64,000 bases of DNA from Rhodospirillales bacterium (lineage in GTDB: Bacteria; Pseudomonadota; Alphaproteobacteria; ATCC43930; CGMCC-115725), in contig DAHUYF010000079.1 of NCBI GenBank assembly GCA_027315365.1, positions 1 through 64,000 on the forward strand, in the 5' to 3' direction. Every line of letters starts with the position of its first letter. Position 1 is the first letter of the stretch. The notes below the pieces were generated by a model that had not been told where the DNA came from, ran no database searches, and saw only the letters and a program-made list of their open reading frames with translations. This document shows, piece after piece, positions 37,849 through 47,772 of the stretch. A program made the position numbers and the translations under genes.

Positions 37849-38502
37849 ATGATCGCGTTGACCCCCGAGCTGCTGCTGCGCGCTTACGCTGCCGGCATCT
37901 TCCCGATGGCGGAAGACGCCGAAGACCGGGAGGTGTTCTGGGTCGATCCCGATCAGCGCGGCGTGCTGCCGCTCGATCGCTTCCACCTGCCGCGCCGGCT
38001 GCGCCGGGCGCTCCGGCAAGAGCTCTTCGATATCCGCTGCGACAGCGCCTTCGCCGAGGTCGTGCGCGGCTGCGCCGAACCGCGACCTGAACGACCGAAG
38101 ACCTGGATCAACGAGGAGATCGTGCAGCTCTACACCGCGCTCTTCCGCCTGGGCTTCGCGCACAGCGTCGAGTGCTGGCATGCGGGGGCGCTCGTGGGCG
38201 GGCTCTATGGCGTCGCGCTCGGCGGCGCCTTCTTCGGCGAGAGCATGTTCAGCCGGGTGAGCGACGCGAGCAAGATTGCGCTGGCGCAACTGGTGGCGCG
38301 TCTCAGGCTGGGCGGCTACCGTCTCCTCGACACGCAATTCGTTACCCCGCATCTCGAGCGCTTTGGCGCCATCGAAATCCCGCGCCGGCAGTACCACCGC
38401 GAACTCGCGGCAGCGCTGGAGGTCGACGCCTACTTCCCCGGTGAGCCGCTGCCGGGAGAGGCGGCGGCGGCGCTTTTGCAATCGAGCACCCCGATATCGT
38501 AG
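37849..38502 (+). CDS. aat: Leucyl/phenylalanyl-tRNA-protein transferase
   Basis: A 217-residue protein with [15 protein letters not shown]...[17 protein letters not shown] near the start and [20 protein letters not shown], both signatures of Aat. It adds Leu or Phe to proteins with N-terminal Lys or Arg, marking them for ClpSA, which is encoded at 50-53 kb. ATG at 37849 is chosen; GTG at 37846 is in frame. The last 73 bases overlap the convergent DUF2155 gene. Confidence 0.94.
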   Translation: MIALTPELLLRAYAAGIFPMAEDAEDREVFWVDPDQRGVLPLDRFHLPRRLRRALRQELFDIRCDSAFAEVVRGCAEPRPERPKTWINEEIVQLYTALFRLGFAHSVECWHAGALVGGLYGVALGGAFFGESMFSRVSDASKIALAQLVARLRLGGYRLLDTQFVTPHLERFGAIEIPRRQYHRELAAALEVDAYFPGEPLPGEAAAALLQSSTPIS

Positions 38503-38840
38503 ATCGGGTTCTCCAGCGCCGACAGGGCCGGGCTGGAAGCGAACATCCAGCCACTGAAGACGCGCTGCGAAACGACGGCGCTGCGCTCGCCCTGGCGCAT
38601 TTCGTCGATCTGCACGAAAGCGGCGCTTTCCGGCTCTTCCTCCGGCGGATGCTTGACGCAGGCGCGCACCGTGATGGTGAGGCGGCCGAAGCGCACGGGT
38701 TGATCGACCGGCGCGTCGAACCTGCTGACCCGCGCGGTGGTCTTGTCGAGGCCTTGCAACACCGCCACCGTCTGCGCCCGCGCAGCGCCCGCAGGCAAGG
38801 CCGCGAGCATCAGCAGCAGCACCGCCAGGCTGCGCCTCAC
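38430..38840 (-). CDS. DUF2155 family periplasmic protein
   Basis: A 136-residue protein with a signal peptide ([22 protein letters not shown]) and the DUF2155 core: [30 protein letters not shown] and [27 protein letters not shown]. Its function is unknown; it is conserved in alphaproteobacteria at this locus. GTG at 38840 (preceded by GAAGGA) overlaps the stop codon of the 80-residue protein upstream. Its 3' end overlaps aat on the other strand. Confidence 0.88.
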   Translation of the reverse strand: MRRSLAVLLLMLAALPAGAARAQTVAVLQGLDKTTARVSRFDAPVDQPVRFGRLTITVRACVKHPPEEEPESAAFVQIDEMRQGERSAVVSQRVFSGWMFASSPALSALENPIYDIGVLDCKSAAAASPGSGSPGK

Positions 38841-39079
38841 GCCCGGTCCTTCGCATAAGGGTTTACCAATCCGGCCGCGAGGCAGCGCAGCACCTCGCGG
38901 AACTGCGCCTCGTCGCACCCCATCAACAGGGCATCCTCGAGCGCCTCCTGCGCCAGCGCCTGCAGCTCGCCGAGGTTCTCGTTGAGCACCTTGATCTTCT
39001 CGACGCAGGAGACCGGATCGCCGTCCGGGGTGCGCCAGACCGGCAGTTCCAGCGTGGCGGGTTTCCTGGCCTCGCTCAT
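38837..39079 (-). CDS. Conserved small protein of unknown function (80 aa)
   Basis: An 80-residue acidic, mostly helical protein, MSEARKPATLELPVWRT...CVEKIKVLNENLGELQALAQEALEDALLMG. I recognise no domain. Both ends are coupled: its ATG overlaps the methyltransferase stop codon by four bases and its stop codon overlaps the DUF2155 GTG. Position and helical pattern suggest a small cytoplasmic accessory protein. Confidence 0.72.
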   Translation of the reverse strand: MSEARKPATLELPVWRTPDGDPVSCVEKIKVLNENLGELQALAQEALEDALLMGCDEAQFREVLRCLAAGLVNPYAKDRA

Positions 39080-39885
39080 GGCGCTCTCTCCGGCGGCTTC
39101 AGCGCATTGAAGCGCAGCCGCACATAGTCCACCGTCCAGGCGCCCGCCGCGTCGGCGAGCCGACCGCGCAGCGTCTCCTCGACCTCGTGCTTGAGGCTGG
39201 GGCGGGTTTGCGGCGGAACGGTGGCGAGGAAGCTCTCGGCAAAGGTATCGAGCCAATCGGCGAGCGAGCCCGGCAGCCGCGTCGGCCGCGGGATCAGCGC
39301 GATCGAGGCGACGGCGAAGCCGTGGCGTTCGAGCCGGACGCGGTACTCTTCCGCGCTTGGGAAATACCACGGGTTCGCCGCCTCGGCGTCAATGCCGCGC
39401 CGCGCCAGCGCCTCGGCCAACGCGCGGCGCACGGTCTCGACATTGCCGGCACCGCCGCATTCCGCGACGAAGCGTCCGCCCGGCTTCAGGGCGCGCCAGA
39501 CGCCGGCGATCACCGCGTCGGGATCGCGCATCCAATGCAGCGCGGCATTGCTGAAGACCGCATCGAACTCGCCGGCGAAGTCGAGGCTTGCGCCGTCTGC
39601 TACCTCGGCGGCGAGGCCGCGGGCGCGGGCCGCCGCCACCTGCTCGGCGCTGGCATCGACGCCGATGACCTCGGCGCGCCGGGCGAGGAGCGCGGTGAGC
39701 GCGCCGTCGCCGCAGCCGAGGTCGAGGATGCGCTCCTGCGGCTGCGGCGCCAGCAGCTCGAGCAGGGGCTCGCCGAGGCGCGCGACGAACCCGGCGTTAC
39801 GCTGATAGCGCGCGGGATCCCAGCGCTGCCCGGCGATGCCGGCACCGGGCCGGGCGGCGCTATTTCGCCGGGGGAATCTGACCAT
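39076..39885 (-). CDS. Class I SAM-dependent methyltransferase (trans-aconitate methyltransferase-like)
   Basis: A protein of about 269 residues with motif I ERILDLGCGDGALT, the acidic VIGVDAS after strand 2, and FDAVFSNAALHWMRDPD, which is typical of the Tam-like group. It transfers methyl groups to a small molecule; the substrate is unknown. ATG at 39885 overlaps the end of mlaD by 26 bases; an in-frame start at 39921 would overlap more. It is coupled downstream to the 80-residue protein. Confidence 0.85.
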   Translation of the reverse strand: MVRFPRRNSAARPGAGIAGQRWDPARYQRNAGFVARLGEPLLELLAPQPQERILDLGCGDGALTALLARRAEVIGVDASAEQVAAARARGLAAEVADGASLDFAGEFDAVFSNAALHWMRDPDAVIAGVWRALKPGGRFVAECGGAGNVETVRRALAEALARRGIDAEAANPWYFPSAEEYRVRLERHGFAVASIALIPRPTRLPGSLADWLDTFAESFLATVPPQTRPSLKHEVEETLRGRLADAAGAWTVDYVRLRFNALKPPERAP

Positions 39886-40348
39886 TCTGCTGTTTCTGCT
39901 GCTGGCCGCCTTGCGTGCCATAGATGAACTGCCCGATCAGCGATTCGAGGCTGATCGGCGGCGTGGTGTGCTCGATCATGCCGCCGGGCTTGATGAACTC
40001 CTCATCGGCGCCGGGCACGATCGACAGGTACTTGTCGCCGAGCAGGCCGGTGGAAGCGATCGTCGCCACGGAATCGCGCGGCAGCTTGATCGCGGGATCG
40101 ATGCTCATCTTCACCACCGCGACATAGTCCTTGGGATCGAGGGTCTGCGAGATGATGCTGCCGACCCGGATGCCGCTGATGCGGACGTCGCCGCCGTCGC
40201 GCAACCCCTCGACCCGGTCGAAATTGGCGGTCACGTCATAGCCCGAGACCGCGCGCACCTGGCTTGTCGTATAGGCGAAGAACAGGAACACCGCGGCCAC
40301 CACCAGCACGACGGCGCCCATCACGGTCTCGACGGCGTTGCGATTCAT
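39860..40348 (-). CDS. mlaD: MlaD-type MCE domain lipid-binding protein
   Basis: A 162-residue protein with one N-terminal membrane helix (8-27) and an MCE domain (about 38-115: GYDVTANFDRVEGLRDGGDVRISGIRVGSI). MlaD forms hexameric rings in the inner membrane that move phospholipids between membranes. The Gln-rich tail (GGQQQKQQNG) is a low-complexity extension. The usual mlaE and mlaF partners are not next to it; instead it follows the NDUFA12 gene. Those partners must be elsewhere if it works in the Mla system. Confidence 0.92.
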   Translation of the reverse strand: MNRNAVETVMGAVVLVVAAVFLFFAYTTSQVRAVSGYDVTANFDRVEGLRDGGDVRISGIRVGSIISQTLDPKDYVAVVKMSIDPAIKLPRDSVATIASTGLLGDKYLSIVPGADEEFIKPGGMIEHTTPPISLESLIGQFIYGTQGGQQQKQQNGQIPPAK

Positions 40349-40384
40349 CCGCTCTTGCTCCCTCGCAGGGTTCTTGTTGCGGTC

Positions 40385-40768
40385 TTACTCCGGCGTCCAG
40401 GGCTGGTAATCGCCGGCGGCGCGGGCGCGATGCCCGCCGCGCAGCACCGAGCCCGGCGGCCGGTAGGCGTCCGGCGTCCCTGTCAGGTTGGGTACGTACT
40501 CCTTCTGCCAGGGATACTTTTTCTGCCCTGCCCCCGTCGGCAGCTCGTCGAAGGTATAGTGCAGCCAGCCATGCCATTCCGGCGGCACGCGCGAGGCCTC
40601 GGGCTCGCCGTTATAGATCACCCAGCGGCGCTCGCGGCTCTCGCGCCCGCCCCCCCGCTTCAGCGGCCGATGGCGCTTGTCGCGGTAATAGCGGTTGCCG
40701 AACTGGTCGGTGCCGACCAGTTCGCCGCGCAGCCAGGTGAAGAGCCTTGTGCCGAGAGTGACGCCCAT
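40385..40768 (-). CDS. NADH:ubiquinone oxidoreductase subunit NDUFA12-like
   Basis: A 127-residue protein with the family core WLRGELVGTDQFGNRYYRDK and RRWVIYNGEPEASRVPPEWHGWLHY, plus a C-terminal YQPWTPE. In alphaproteobacteria and mitochondria it is an accessory subunit of Complex I. Start M at 40768; longer frames upstream lack family similarity. It is the first gene of the mlaD-methyltransferase-DUF2155 run. Confidence 0.93.
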   Translation of the reverse strand: MGVTLGTRLFTWLRGELVGTDQFGNRYYRDKRHRPLKRGGGRESRERRWVIYNGEPEASRVPPEWHGWLHYTFDELPTGAGQKKYPWQKEYVPNLTGTPDAYRPPGSVLRGGHRARAAGDYQPWTPE

Positions 40769-41011
40769 GACGAAGAACCCGATCGCTTGTGGCGAAAGCG
40801 AAGCGCGGCCGCCGTGCTTCCTGGAAAAAACCGGCGCGACTATGGCATCTACCGAGGGGCCGCGTCCAGAGCGCGGGCCGCGCCGACACTCCCGCCCCCC
40901 ATCGCGACCCGGTCCCCGCCTCGGCGCACCGGAACCCGCCAAAAGACCGGATGCCCCACCGCCCCACTCCTTTTTGGGAAAGCTATAGATTGATCGCGTA
41001 ACCCCGTCCGC

Positions 41012-41023
41012 ACAAAATCTTGT
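41012..41023. promoter_or_regulatory. Candidate NrdR box 1 upstream of nrdJ
   Basis: ACAAAATCTTGT has the ACAA-N4-TTGT core of the NrdR consensus ACAC(A/T)ATATAT(A/T)GTGT. NrdR represses ribonucleotide reductase genes. Confidence 0.5.
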
Positions 41024-41075
41024 TGCTGAATGCCAGTTTTTACGCCAACATCTAGTTTCCTGGTTAACAGCCCCT

Positions 41076-41085
41076 CTACATATAG
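41076..41085. promoter_or_regulatory. Candidate NrdR box 2 upstream of nrdJ
   Basis: CTACATATAG matches the C(A/T)ATATAT(A/T)G core at nine of ten positions. Its centre is 63 bases from the first box, six helical turns, so both would face the same side of the DNA. It also contains a TATAGA-like -10 element. Confidence 0.5.
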
Positions 41086-41142
41086 ACAGAGGCGGCTCGC
41101 CAGGAAAAGTGGCAAGAAATTTTATGGTGGGCGGGGGTCAGG

Positions 41143-44100
41143 ATGCGCATCGAGCGTCGATTCACGACAGAGGGCCAGGATCCGTATTCCGGAGTCGAAT
41201 TCCGGGTCGCGACCAGCGAAATACGCAATCCCGACGGCTCGCGCGTCTTCCACCTGCCGGACATCGAAGTCCCGGCGGCATGGAGTCAGGTCGCCTGCGA
41301 CATCCTCGCGCAAAAGTATTTCCGCAAGGCCGGCGTGCCTGCCGTGCTGCTGCCGGTGGTCGAGGCGGATGTGCCGGACTGGCTGTGGCGGCGCACGCCC
41401 GACGAGCAGGCGCTGCGGGCGCTGCCCGTCAAGGAGCGTCACGGCTCGGAAAAGAGCGCCAAGCAGGTATTCGACCGGCTTGCCGGCACCTGGACCTATT
41501 GGGGCTGGAAGGGCGGCTATTTCGACGGCGAGGCGGACGCCCGTGCCTATTACGACGAGATGCGGCTGATGCTGTGCCGCCAGATGGCGGCGCCGAATTC
41601 GCCGCAATGGTTCAACACGGGGTTGCACTGGGCCTATGGCATCGATGGGCCAGCGCAAGGCCACTACTACGTCGACTTCAAGAGCGGCGCGCTGGTTGCG
41701 TCGCAAAGCGCCTACGAACATCCCCAGCCGCATGCCTGCTTCATCCAGTCCGTGGCCGATGACCTCGTCAACGAAGGCGGCATCATGGATCTCTGGGTGC
41801 GCGAGGCGCGCCTCTTCAAGTACGGCTCGGGCACCGGCTCCAATTTCTCCAAGCTGCGCGGCGAGAACGAGAAACTGTCCGGCGGCGGCCGCTCCTCGGG
41901 GCTGATGAGCTTCCTCAAGATCGGCGATCGCGCGGCAGGCGCCATCAAGTCGGGCGGCACCACGCGGCGCGCCGCCAAGATGGTGACGGTCGACATCGAC
42001 CACCCCGACATCGAGGCCTACATCAACTGGAAGGTGATCGAGGAGCAGAAGGTCGCGGCGCTCGTCGCGGGATCGAGGCTGGCGCAAAGGCATCTGAACT
42101 GCGTCATCGCCGCCTGTCACGGGGGCGAGGCCGAGAGCCTGGGAGAAGGCCGCTTCACCCCGGCGACGAATCCCGCGCTGAAGCGCGAGATCAAGGCGGC
42201 GCGGCGGGCGCTGATCCCCGAGAGCTTCATCCAGCGCGTCATTCAGTTCGCGCAGCAGGGCTATACCGCGATCGATTTCCGCACCTATGACACCGACTGG
42301 GACAGCGAGGCTTATCTCACCGTTTCCGGCCAGAACTCGAACAATTCGGTGCGCGTCACCAACGACTTCCTCGAGAAGGTCGAGGCTGACGGCGAATGGG
42401 AGCTGATCCGCCGCACCGACCGCAAGGTACACAAGACGCTCAAGGCGCGCGAGCTCTGGGACAAGATCGCCTATGCCGCCTGGGCCAGCGCCGATCCCGG
42501 CCTGCAATACGACACCACCATCAACGAGTGGCACACCTGCTCCGAGAGCGGCCGCATCAACGCGTCGAATCCGTGCTCGGAATACATGTTCCTCGACGAC
42601 ACCGCCTGCAACCTCGCCTCGCTCAACCTGATGGCCTTCCGCCGCGAGAACGGCGAGTTCGATACGCCGGCCTTCGAGCATGCGACGCGGCTGTGGACGA
42701 TCACGCTCGAGATCTCCGTGCTGATGGCGCAGTTCCCGTCGCGCGAGATCGCTCAGCTATCCTACGAATTCCGCACGCTGGGCCTCGGCTATGCGAATAT
42801 CGGCGGCCTGCTCATGGCCGGCGGCCTGCCCTATGACAGCGACGAAGGCCGCGCGCTCTGCGCCGCCATCAGTGCCGTCATGACCGGCGTCGCCTATGCC
42901 ACCTCGGCAGAGATGGCCGCCGAGCTCGGCGCCTTCCCGGGTTTTGTCCGCAATCGCGAGGCGATGCTGCGGGTCATCCGCAACCACCGCCGCGCCGCCC
43001 ACGGCGAGACCGCCGGCTATGAGGGGCTGTCGATCCTGCCTGTGCCCCTTGACGCCGCGAATTGCCCCGATCAGGCGCTGGTCGCCGCGGCGCGCCATGC
43101 CTGGGACGCGGCCCTGGCGCTGGGCGAGCTGCACGGCTACCGCAACGCCCAGACCAGCGTCATCGCGCCCACCGGGACGATCGGCCTGGTGATGGATTGC
43201 GACACCACCGGCATCGAGCCCGATTTCGCCCTGGTCAAATTCAAGAAGCTGGCTGGCGGTGGCTATTTCAAGATCATCAACCGGATGGTCCCCGAGGCGC
43301 TGCGCATGCTCGGCTATGGCCCCGACGAGATCGAGGCGATCACGCGCTACGCGGTTGGTCACGGCACGCTCAAGGACGCGCGTGGCGTGAACCATGCGAG
43401 CCTGCGCCAGCGCGGCTTCACCGACGGCGCGATCGAGGCGATCGAAGGCGCCCTGGGCGCCGCCTTCGACATCAAGTTCGCCTTCAACAAGTGGACACTG
43501 GGCGAGGAGTTCTGCAAGGCCGCCTTCGGCTTCACCACCGCCGAGCTCGATGACGTCGGGTTCGACATGCTGACCGCGCTCGGCTTCACCAGAGCCGAGA
43601 TCGAGGCCGCCAACACCTATTGCTGCGGCGCCATGACCTTGGAAGGGGCGCCGCATCTGCAGGAGCAGCACTTGCCGGTGTTTGATTGCGCCAACCCCTG
43701 CGGCCGCATCGGCAAGCGGTATCTGTCGGTCGACAGCCACATCCGCATGATGGCTGCGGCGCAACCCTTCATCTCGGGTGCGATCTCCAAGACCATCAAC
43801 ATGCCGAACGCCGCAACGGTCGAGGAATGCAAGAGCGCCTATCGCCTGTCATGGCGGCTCGGCCTCAAGGCGAACGCGCTTTATCGCGACGGCTCCAAGC
43901 TGTCGCAGCCGCTCTCCTCGGCGCTGCTGGACGATGACGAGGATGCGGCAGCCGATCTTCTGGACAAGGCGCCGCTCGAGCGCGTTCCGGTGATCGCGGA
44001 GCGGATCGTCGAGCGGGTGGTGGAACGCGTGGTGCAGCAGGCCGAACGCCGCCGCCTGCCGCAGCGGCGCAAGGGCTACACGCAAAAGGCCATCGTCGGC

Positions 44101-44826
44101 GGCCACAAGGTCTATCTGCGCACCGGCGAGTACGAAGACGGCAAGCTCGCGGAGGTCTTCATCGACATGCACAAGGAAGGCTCCGCCTTCCGCTCGCTGA
44201 TGAACAACTTCGCCATCGCCATCTCGATCGGCATGCAATACGGCGTGCCGCTCGAGGAATACGTCGAGGCCTTCACCTTCACCCGCTTCGAGCCCGCTGG
44301 CATGGTCGAGGGCAACGACGCCATCAAGATGGCGACCTCGCTGCTCGACTACATCTTCCGCGAGCTCGCCATCTCCTATCTCGGTCGCAACGATCTCGCC
44401 CATGTGCAGCCCGCCGACATTCTGCCGGACACGCTGGGCAAGGGCGTCGCGGAGTCGAGCCTGCCCGACGGCGGCCACCGCAACGACGTGGCGGCGGCGG
44501 TGCAGAAGGCGCTGTCGACCGGCTACGTTCGCAACCGGCTTACCAAGCTCACCGTTTTCGAGGGCGGTGTGCGGGGAGCGATGACGAGCGACGGGAGCAC
44601 GGCCATCACCATGGGCGCGCCGGCCACGCAAAGCGTGGCATTCGCGGCGGAGCTGCAGGCGAGCACTTCGCTCACCCAGCCCGATACGCGGATCGAGCAG
44701 ATTCGCGCCGCGCGCATGAAAGGCTACGAGGGCGATAGCTGTGGCGAATGCGGCAATTTCACCCTCGTGCGCAACGGGACCTGCCTCAAATGCGATACGT
44801 GCGGCAGCACAAGCGGCTGTAGCTAA
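41143..44826 (+). CDS. nrdJ: Adenosylcobalamin-dependent ribonucleoside-diphosphate reductase (class II)
   Basis: The 1227-residue protein has the ribonucleotide-reductase barrel: C199 in HACFIQS, the NPCSE motif with C478 and E480, and the ten-stranded barrel region. The C-terminal third has the family's TSCPD-like domain and ends with cysteine pairs CGECGNF...[13 protein letters not shown] that shuttle electrons. It makes deoxyribonucleotides with B12, independent of oxygen. ATG at 41143 gives the usual N-terminus [17 protein letters not shown]. It is a single-gene unit with a strong terminator. Confidence 0.97.
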   Translation: MRIERRFTTEGQDPYSGVEFRVATSEIRNPDGSRVFHLPDIEVPAAWSQVACDILAQKYFRKAGVPAVLLPVVEADVPDWLWRRTPDEQALRALPVKERHGSEKSAKQVFDRLAGTWTYWGWKGGYFDGEADARAYYDEMRLMLCRQMAAPNSPQWFNTGLHWAYGIDGPAQGHYYVDFKSGALVASQSAYEHPQPHACFIQSVADDLVNEGGIMDLWVREARLFKYGSGTGSNFSKLRGENEKLSGGGRSSGLMSFLKIGDRAAGAIKSGGTTRRAAKMVTVDIDHPDIEAYINWKVIEEQKVAALVAGSRLAQRHLNCVIAACHGGEAESLGEGRFTPATNPALKREIKAARRALIPESFIQRVIQFAQQGYTAIDFRTYDTDWDSEAYLTVSGQNSNNSVRVTNDFLEKVEADGEWELIRRTDRKVHKTLKARELWDKIAYAAWASADPGLQYDTTINEWHTCSESGRINASNPCSEYMFLDDTACNLASLNLMAFRRENGEFDTPAFEHATRLWTITLEISVLMAQFPSREIAQLSYEFRTLGLGYANIGGLLMAGGLPYDSDEGRALCAAISAVMTGVAYATSAEMAAELGAFPGFVRNREAMLRVIRNHRRAAHGETAGYEGLSILPVPLDAANCPDQALVAAARHAWDAALALGELHGYRNAQTSVIAPTGTIGLVMDCDTTGIEPDFALVKFKKLAGGGYFKIINRMVPEALRMLGYGPDEIEAITRYAVGHGTLKDARGVNHASLRQRGFTDGAIEAIEGALGAAFDIKFAFNKWTLGEEFCKAAFGFTTAELDDVGFDMLTALGFTRAEIEAANTYCCGAMTLEGAPHLQEQHLPVFDCANPCGRIGKRYLSVDSHIRMMAAAQPFISGAISKTINMPNAATVEECKSAYRLSWRLGLKANALYRDGSKLSQPLSSALLDDDEDAAADLLDKAPLERVPVIAERIVERVVERVVQQAERRRLPQRRKGYTQKAIVGGHKVYLRTGEYEDGKLAEVFIDMHKEGSAFRSLMNNFAIAISIGMQYGVPLEEYVEAFTFTRFEPAGMVEGNDAIKMATSLLDYIFRELAISYLGRNDLAHVQPADILPDTLGKGVAESSLPDGGHRNDVAAAVQKALSTGYVRNRLTKLTVFEGGVRGAMTSDGSTAITMGAPATQSVAFAAELQASTSLTQPDTRIEQIRAARMKGYEGDSCGECGNFTLVRNGTCLKCDTCGSTSGCS

Positions 44827-44885
44827 TCGCGGCGTGCCCCCGGCTCTAAGCCTCCCGGCCGGGCCACGGTATTGAGGCAGAAATT

Positions 44886-44917
44886 GGGGTGCGGCGAAAG
44901 CCGCACCCCTCTTTTTT
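44886..44917 (+). terminator. Intrinsic terminator of nrdJ
   Basis: GGGGTGCGGC (44886-44895), GAAA loop, GCCGCACCCC (44900-44909), then TCTTTTTT. A perfect 10-bp stem with a tetraloop. Confidence 0.93.
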
Positions 44918-45101
44918 CCATTCCCCACGCCGGAGCGGCCGGCTGCCCGCTCGGCACGCTGCGCAAAAATTAATCACAACGATCTCGACTCGTCCTTTGA
45001 GCGCCGCGCGATCCGGGGCAAAACCCGCCGCCGGCACGGCATGCTTTTTGCTGGTCCTTCGAGAGCGCAGCGGCGTCGCCGCGCCCGGCAAAGGAGTCCT
45101 C

Positions 45102-46058
45102 ATGCCGCATCGGATCGGGACCGTGATCTCGGCGCTCTTGGCCGCCGTTATGCTCGCCGGAGCGGCGTCGCGCCCGGTGGCGGCCGAGGATAGGGTGATC
45201 AAGGTCGGCACCTTGAAGCTGATCCACGCCATCACCCCCTACTTCTATGAGAAATTCACCCCGCCGGGCTACAAGGTCGAGATCTTCCCCTTTGAAAGCC
45301 CGACCGACGGCAAGAATGCGGTGGTGACGGGATCGGTGGATTTCGGCACCTATGGCCTTGCCGCGGCCACGCTCGGCGCCGCCGCGGGCGAGCCGGTAGT
45401 GGTGATCGGCGCCTCCTGCAATCGCGGCATGGCCGTCGTCGCCGGCATCGACAGCGGCATCGCCAGCATCCGCGATCTCAAGGGAAAAAAGGTCGGCATC
45501 TGGCCGGGCTCGACCCAGGAAGTCGTCATCCTCAACCGTCTCGCCGACGAGAGAATGTCGATCAGGGACATCCAGATGATCCGCATCTCCTTCGGCGACA
45601 TGGCGCCGGCACTCGCGCGCGGCGATATCGACGCCTATGTCGGCGCGGAGCCGGGGCCGGGCATCAGCCTCGCCAACGGCACCGGCAGGATCGTCGAGTA
45701 CCCCTACTCCACCAAGGTCGGGTCGCTCAACATGGTGATGACGACCAGCCAGGCCATGGTGGACCGCGATCCCGCACTGGTCGTCACCTTTCTCAGGATT
45801 CATCGCGCCGCTACGGAATATGCCATGGCGCATCGCGACGCGCTGGTAGCGATGGCGGTGGCGAAGCTCGGACAGACGCGAGGGTCGATCGAGAAGGCGG
45901 CGCCGAATGTCGAACTCACCTGGAACATCGACGATGCGTTCATGACCGCGGCCAGGTTCTATGGCGCGCAGATGCTCGAGCGGAAGCAGATCCGCCAGCT
46001 GCCGGCTGATTACGACAGCTTCATCAATCGCCGCTTCGTGCGCGAGATCGCCGAATAA
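45102..46058 (+). CDS. ABC transporter substrate-binding protein, NitT/TauT type
   Basis: A 318-residue periplasmic protein with a signal peptide (about 1-28, ending PVAAE) and an NMT1/SsuA-like two-lobed fold: VGTLKLIHAITPYF, FGTYGLAAATLGAAAGEP, KKVGIWPGSTQEVV. It binds a small ligand for the transporter encoded by the next two genes. AAGGAG six bases upstream fixes the ATG at 45102. Relatives bind sulfonates, nitrate, taurine or pyrimidine precursors; I cannot tell which applies. The 184 bases between the nrdJ terminator and this gene show no riboswitch I recognise. Confidence 0.88.
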   Translation: MPHRIGTVISALLAAVMLAGAASRPVAAEDRVIKVGTLKLIHAITPYFYEKFTPPGYKVEIFPFESPTDGKNAVVTGSVDFGTYGLAAATLGAAAGEPVVVIGASCNRGMAVVAGIDSGIASIRDLKGKKVGIWPGSTQEVVILNRLADERMSIRDIQMIRISFGDMAPALARGDIDAYVGAEPGPGISLANGTGRIVEYPYSTKVGSLNMVMTTSQAMVDRDPALVVTFLRIHRAATEYAMAHRDALVAMAVAKLGQTRGSIEKAAPNVELTWNIDDAFMTAARFYGAQMLERKQIRQLPADYDSFINRRFVREIAE

Positions 46059-46062
46059 CGCC

Positions 46063-46920
46063 GTGAGCGACGCCCCCACGATTGCCGCCCCGGCGCGCCG
46101 CACGGCCCCGACCGCATGCATCGCCGCGATTCCGATGCCGAGCCGCGCGATGCGAGCGGCGATCCCGGTGCTGATCGTTCCTCTCGGCCTCCTGCTGTTG
46201 TGGCACGTCATGGTGACGCTCAGCGGCACGCGGCTGGTGCCGACGCCGGCCAGCGTCGCGGTGACGATCTACGACTTCGTCTTCGGCGGCATCTACGACG
46301 ATGCCTTCTCCGGCACGGCCTACATCCATCTCTACCAATCGGCACGCCGCGTCTACGGCGGCTTCCTGCTCGCCGCCGCCTTCGGCGTACCGCTCGGACT
46401 GTTGCTCGGACGCGTGACGCTGCTGCGCCGGATGCTCGATCCCACGATTTCGCTGCTGCGTCCGGTGCCGGTAACCGCCTGGTTGCCGCTGTCGATGATC
46501 TTTTTCGGGCTCGGCCCCAGCTCGGCGGTATTCCTGGTGTTTCTCGGCGCCTTCTACCCGATCCTGCTCAACACCACCTTCGGCGTGCGCGCCACCGATG
46601 CGCGGCTGTTCGAGGCGGCGGCGATGCTGGGCTGCCGCGGATCGGCGATGTTCCGCTCCATCGTCCTGCCCGCAGCGCTGCCGAGTATCTTCAACGGGCT
46701 GCGGCTCGGGCTCGGTTTCGCATGGGTGCTGATCGTCGTCGGCGAGATGACCGGCGTGCCGCAGGGCCTCGGCGCCGTGATCATGGACGGGCGTACATTG
46801 TCGCGCACCGACCTGGTCATCACCGGCATGATCGTCATCGGCGTCGCCGGCTTCCTATCCGACCGGCTGATGGTGGCGCTCAACAACCGCCTGCTGCGCT
46901 GGAGCCCGCAGCATGGCTGA
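46063..46920 (+). CDS. ABC transporter permease, NitT/TauT type
   Basis: A 285-residue membrane protein of the BPD transporter family. The cytoplasmic EAA loop is FEAAAMLGCRGSAMFRSIVLPAALP, which contacts the ATPase. GTG at 46063, four bases after the binding-protein stop codon, is the likely start because earlier in-frame codons lie inside the previous gene. It overlaps the ATPase gene by eight bases. Confidence 0.9.
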   Translation: MSDAPTIAAPARRTAPTACIAAIPMPSRAMRAAIPVLIVPLGLLLLWHVMVTLSGTRLVPTPASVAVTIYDFVFGGIYDDAFSGTAYIHLYQSARRVYGGFLLAAAFGVPLGLLLGRVTLLRRMLDPTISLLRPVPVTAWLPLSMIFFGLGPSSAVFLVFLGAFYPILLNTTFGVRATDARLFEAAAMLGCRGSAMFRSIVLPAALPSIFNGLRLGLGFAWVLIVVGEMTGVPQGLGAVIMDGRTLSRTDLVITGMIVIGVAGFLSDRLMVALNNRLLRWSPQHG

Positions 46921-47686
46921 ACCGCCGATGCTCGATATCCGGCAAGTCAGCAAGCGCTTCCAGCTCGACGGCGACACCATCGAGGCGTTGACCCCGATCG
47001 ATCTCGCCATCGCGCGCGGCGAATTCATCTGCCTCATCGGCGCCTCCGGATGCGGCAAGTCGACGCTGCTCCGGATCATCGCCGGTTTCGAGACCGCCTC
47101 CTCGGGAGAGGTGTTTGCCGCCGGCAAGAAGGTGGCGGGCCCGGGCCCCGACCGCGGCATGGTCTTCCAGGACTATGCGCTCTTTCCGTGGATGACCGTG
47201 CGGCAGAACATCGGTTTCGGCCCGCGGCAGCGCGGGCTGCGGCGGGACGAAGTGCGCGACGTCGCCGAGCGATATGCGGCGATGGTCGGACTCAGTCGCT
47301 TCACCGACCGTTATCCGCATCAGCTTTCCGGGGGCATGAAGCAGCGCGTGGCCATCGCCCGATGCCTGGCCAACGACGCTGACGTGTTGCTGATGGATGA
47401 GCCCTTCGGGGCGCTCGATGCGCTTACTCGTGCGAAGCTGCAGGATGAACTGCTGGATATCTGGCAGCGCACCCGCACAACCATCATCTTCGTCACTCAT
47501 TCCGTCGAGGAGGCGGCGCTTCTCGCCGACCGCATTGTCGTCATGTCGGCTTCTCCCGGCCGCGTCGACAGCGACAACGCCGTGAGCTTGCCGCGGCAGC
47601 GCGACGTTTCATCAGCCGATTTCAACGCGCTCAGGCGCATGATCACCAATCGGCTGTCCAGCCATCTCGTGTCCGGCGCCGCCTAG
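46913..47686 (+). CDS. ABC transporter ATP-binding protein, NitT/TauT type
   Basis: A 257-residue ATPase with Walker A GASGCGKST, Q-loop VFQDYALFPW, signature LSGGMKQR, Walker B VLLMDEPFGALD and H-loop VTHSVEEA. It powers the importer with the preceding permease and binding protein. Spacing and overlap show one operon. The importer has no regulatory gene beside it. Confidence 0.93.
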   Translation: MAEPPMLDIRQVSKRFQLDGDTIEALTPIDLAIARGEFICLIGASGCGKSTLLRIIAGFETASSGEVFAAGKKVAGPGPDRGMVFQDYALFPWMTVRQNIGFGPRQRGLRRDEVRDVAERYAAMVGLSRFTDRYPHQLSGGMKQRVAIARCLANDADVLLMDEPFGALDALTRAKLQDELLDIWQRTRTTIIFVTHSVEEAALLADRIVVMSASPGRVDSDNAVSLPRQRDVSSADFNALRRMITNRLSSHLVSGAA

Positions 47687-47772
47687 GAAAAAGCCGCTAC
47701 CGAGCGCCCGCCGGCAGCAATTTTCCGCCGCGCCGCGGGGATGCCGCGGCGGCGCCCCGCCTACCATCAGTA

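Larger units (their letters stand above)
40769..41142. promoter_or_regulatory. Divergent spacer between NDUFA12 and nrdJ
   Basis: A 374-base gap. The half near NDUFA12 is GC-rich with nothing identifiable. The half near nrdJ is AT-richer and holds two candidate NrdR boxes (listed separately). No cobalamin riboswitch elements are recognisable. Confidence 0.5.

Noticed and set aside
40769-41142. A cobalamin riboswitch before nrdJ
   Set aside because: The B12-box pattern and the usual long folded leader are not found in this spacer, although the enzyme uses B12.
44918-45101. A TPP riboswitch before the NMT1-like binding protein
   Set aside because: The CTGAGA and related conserved segments are absent.
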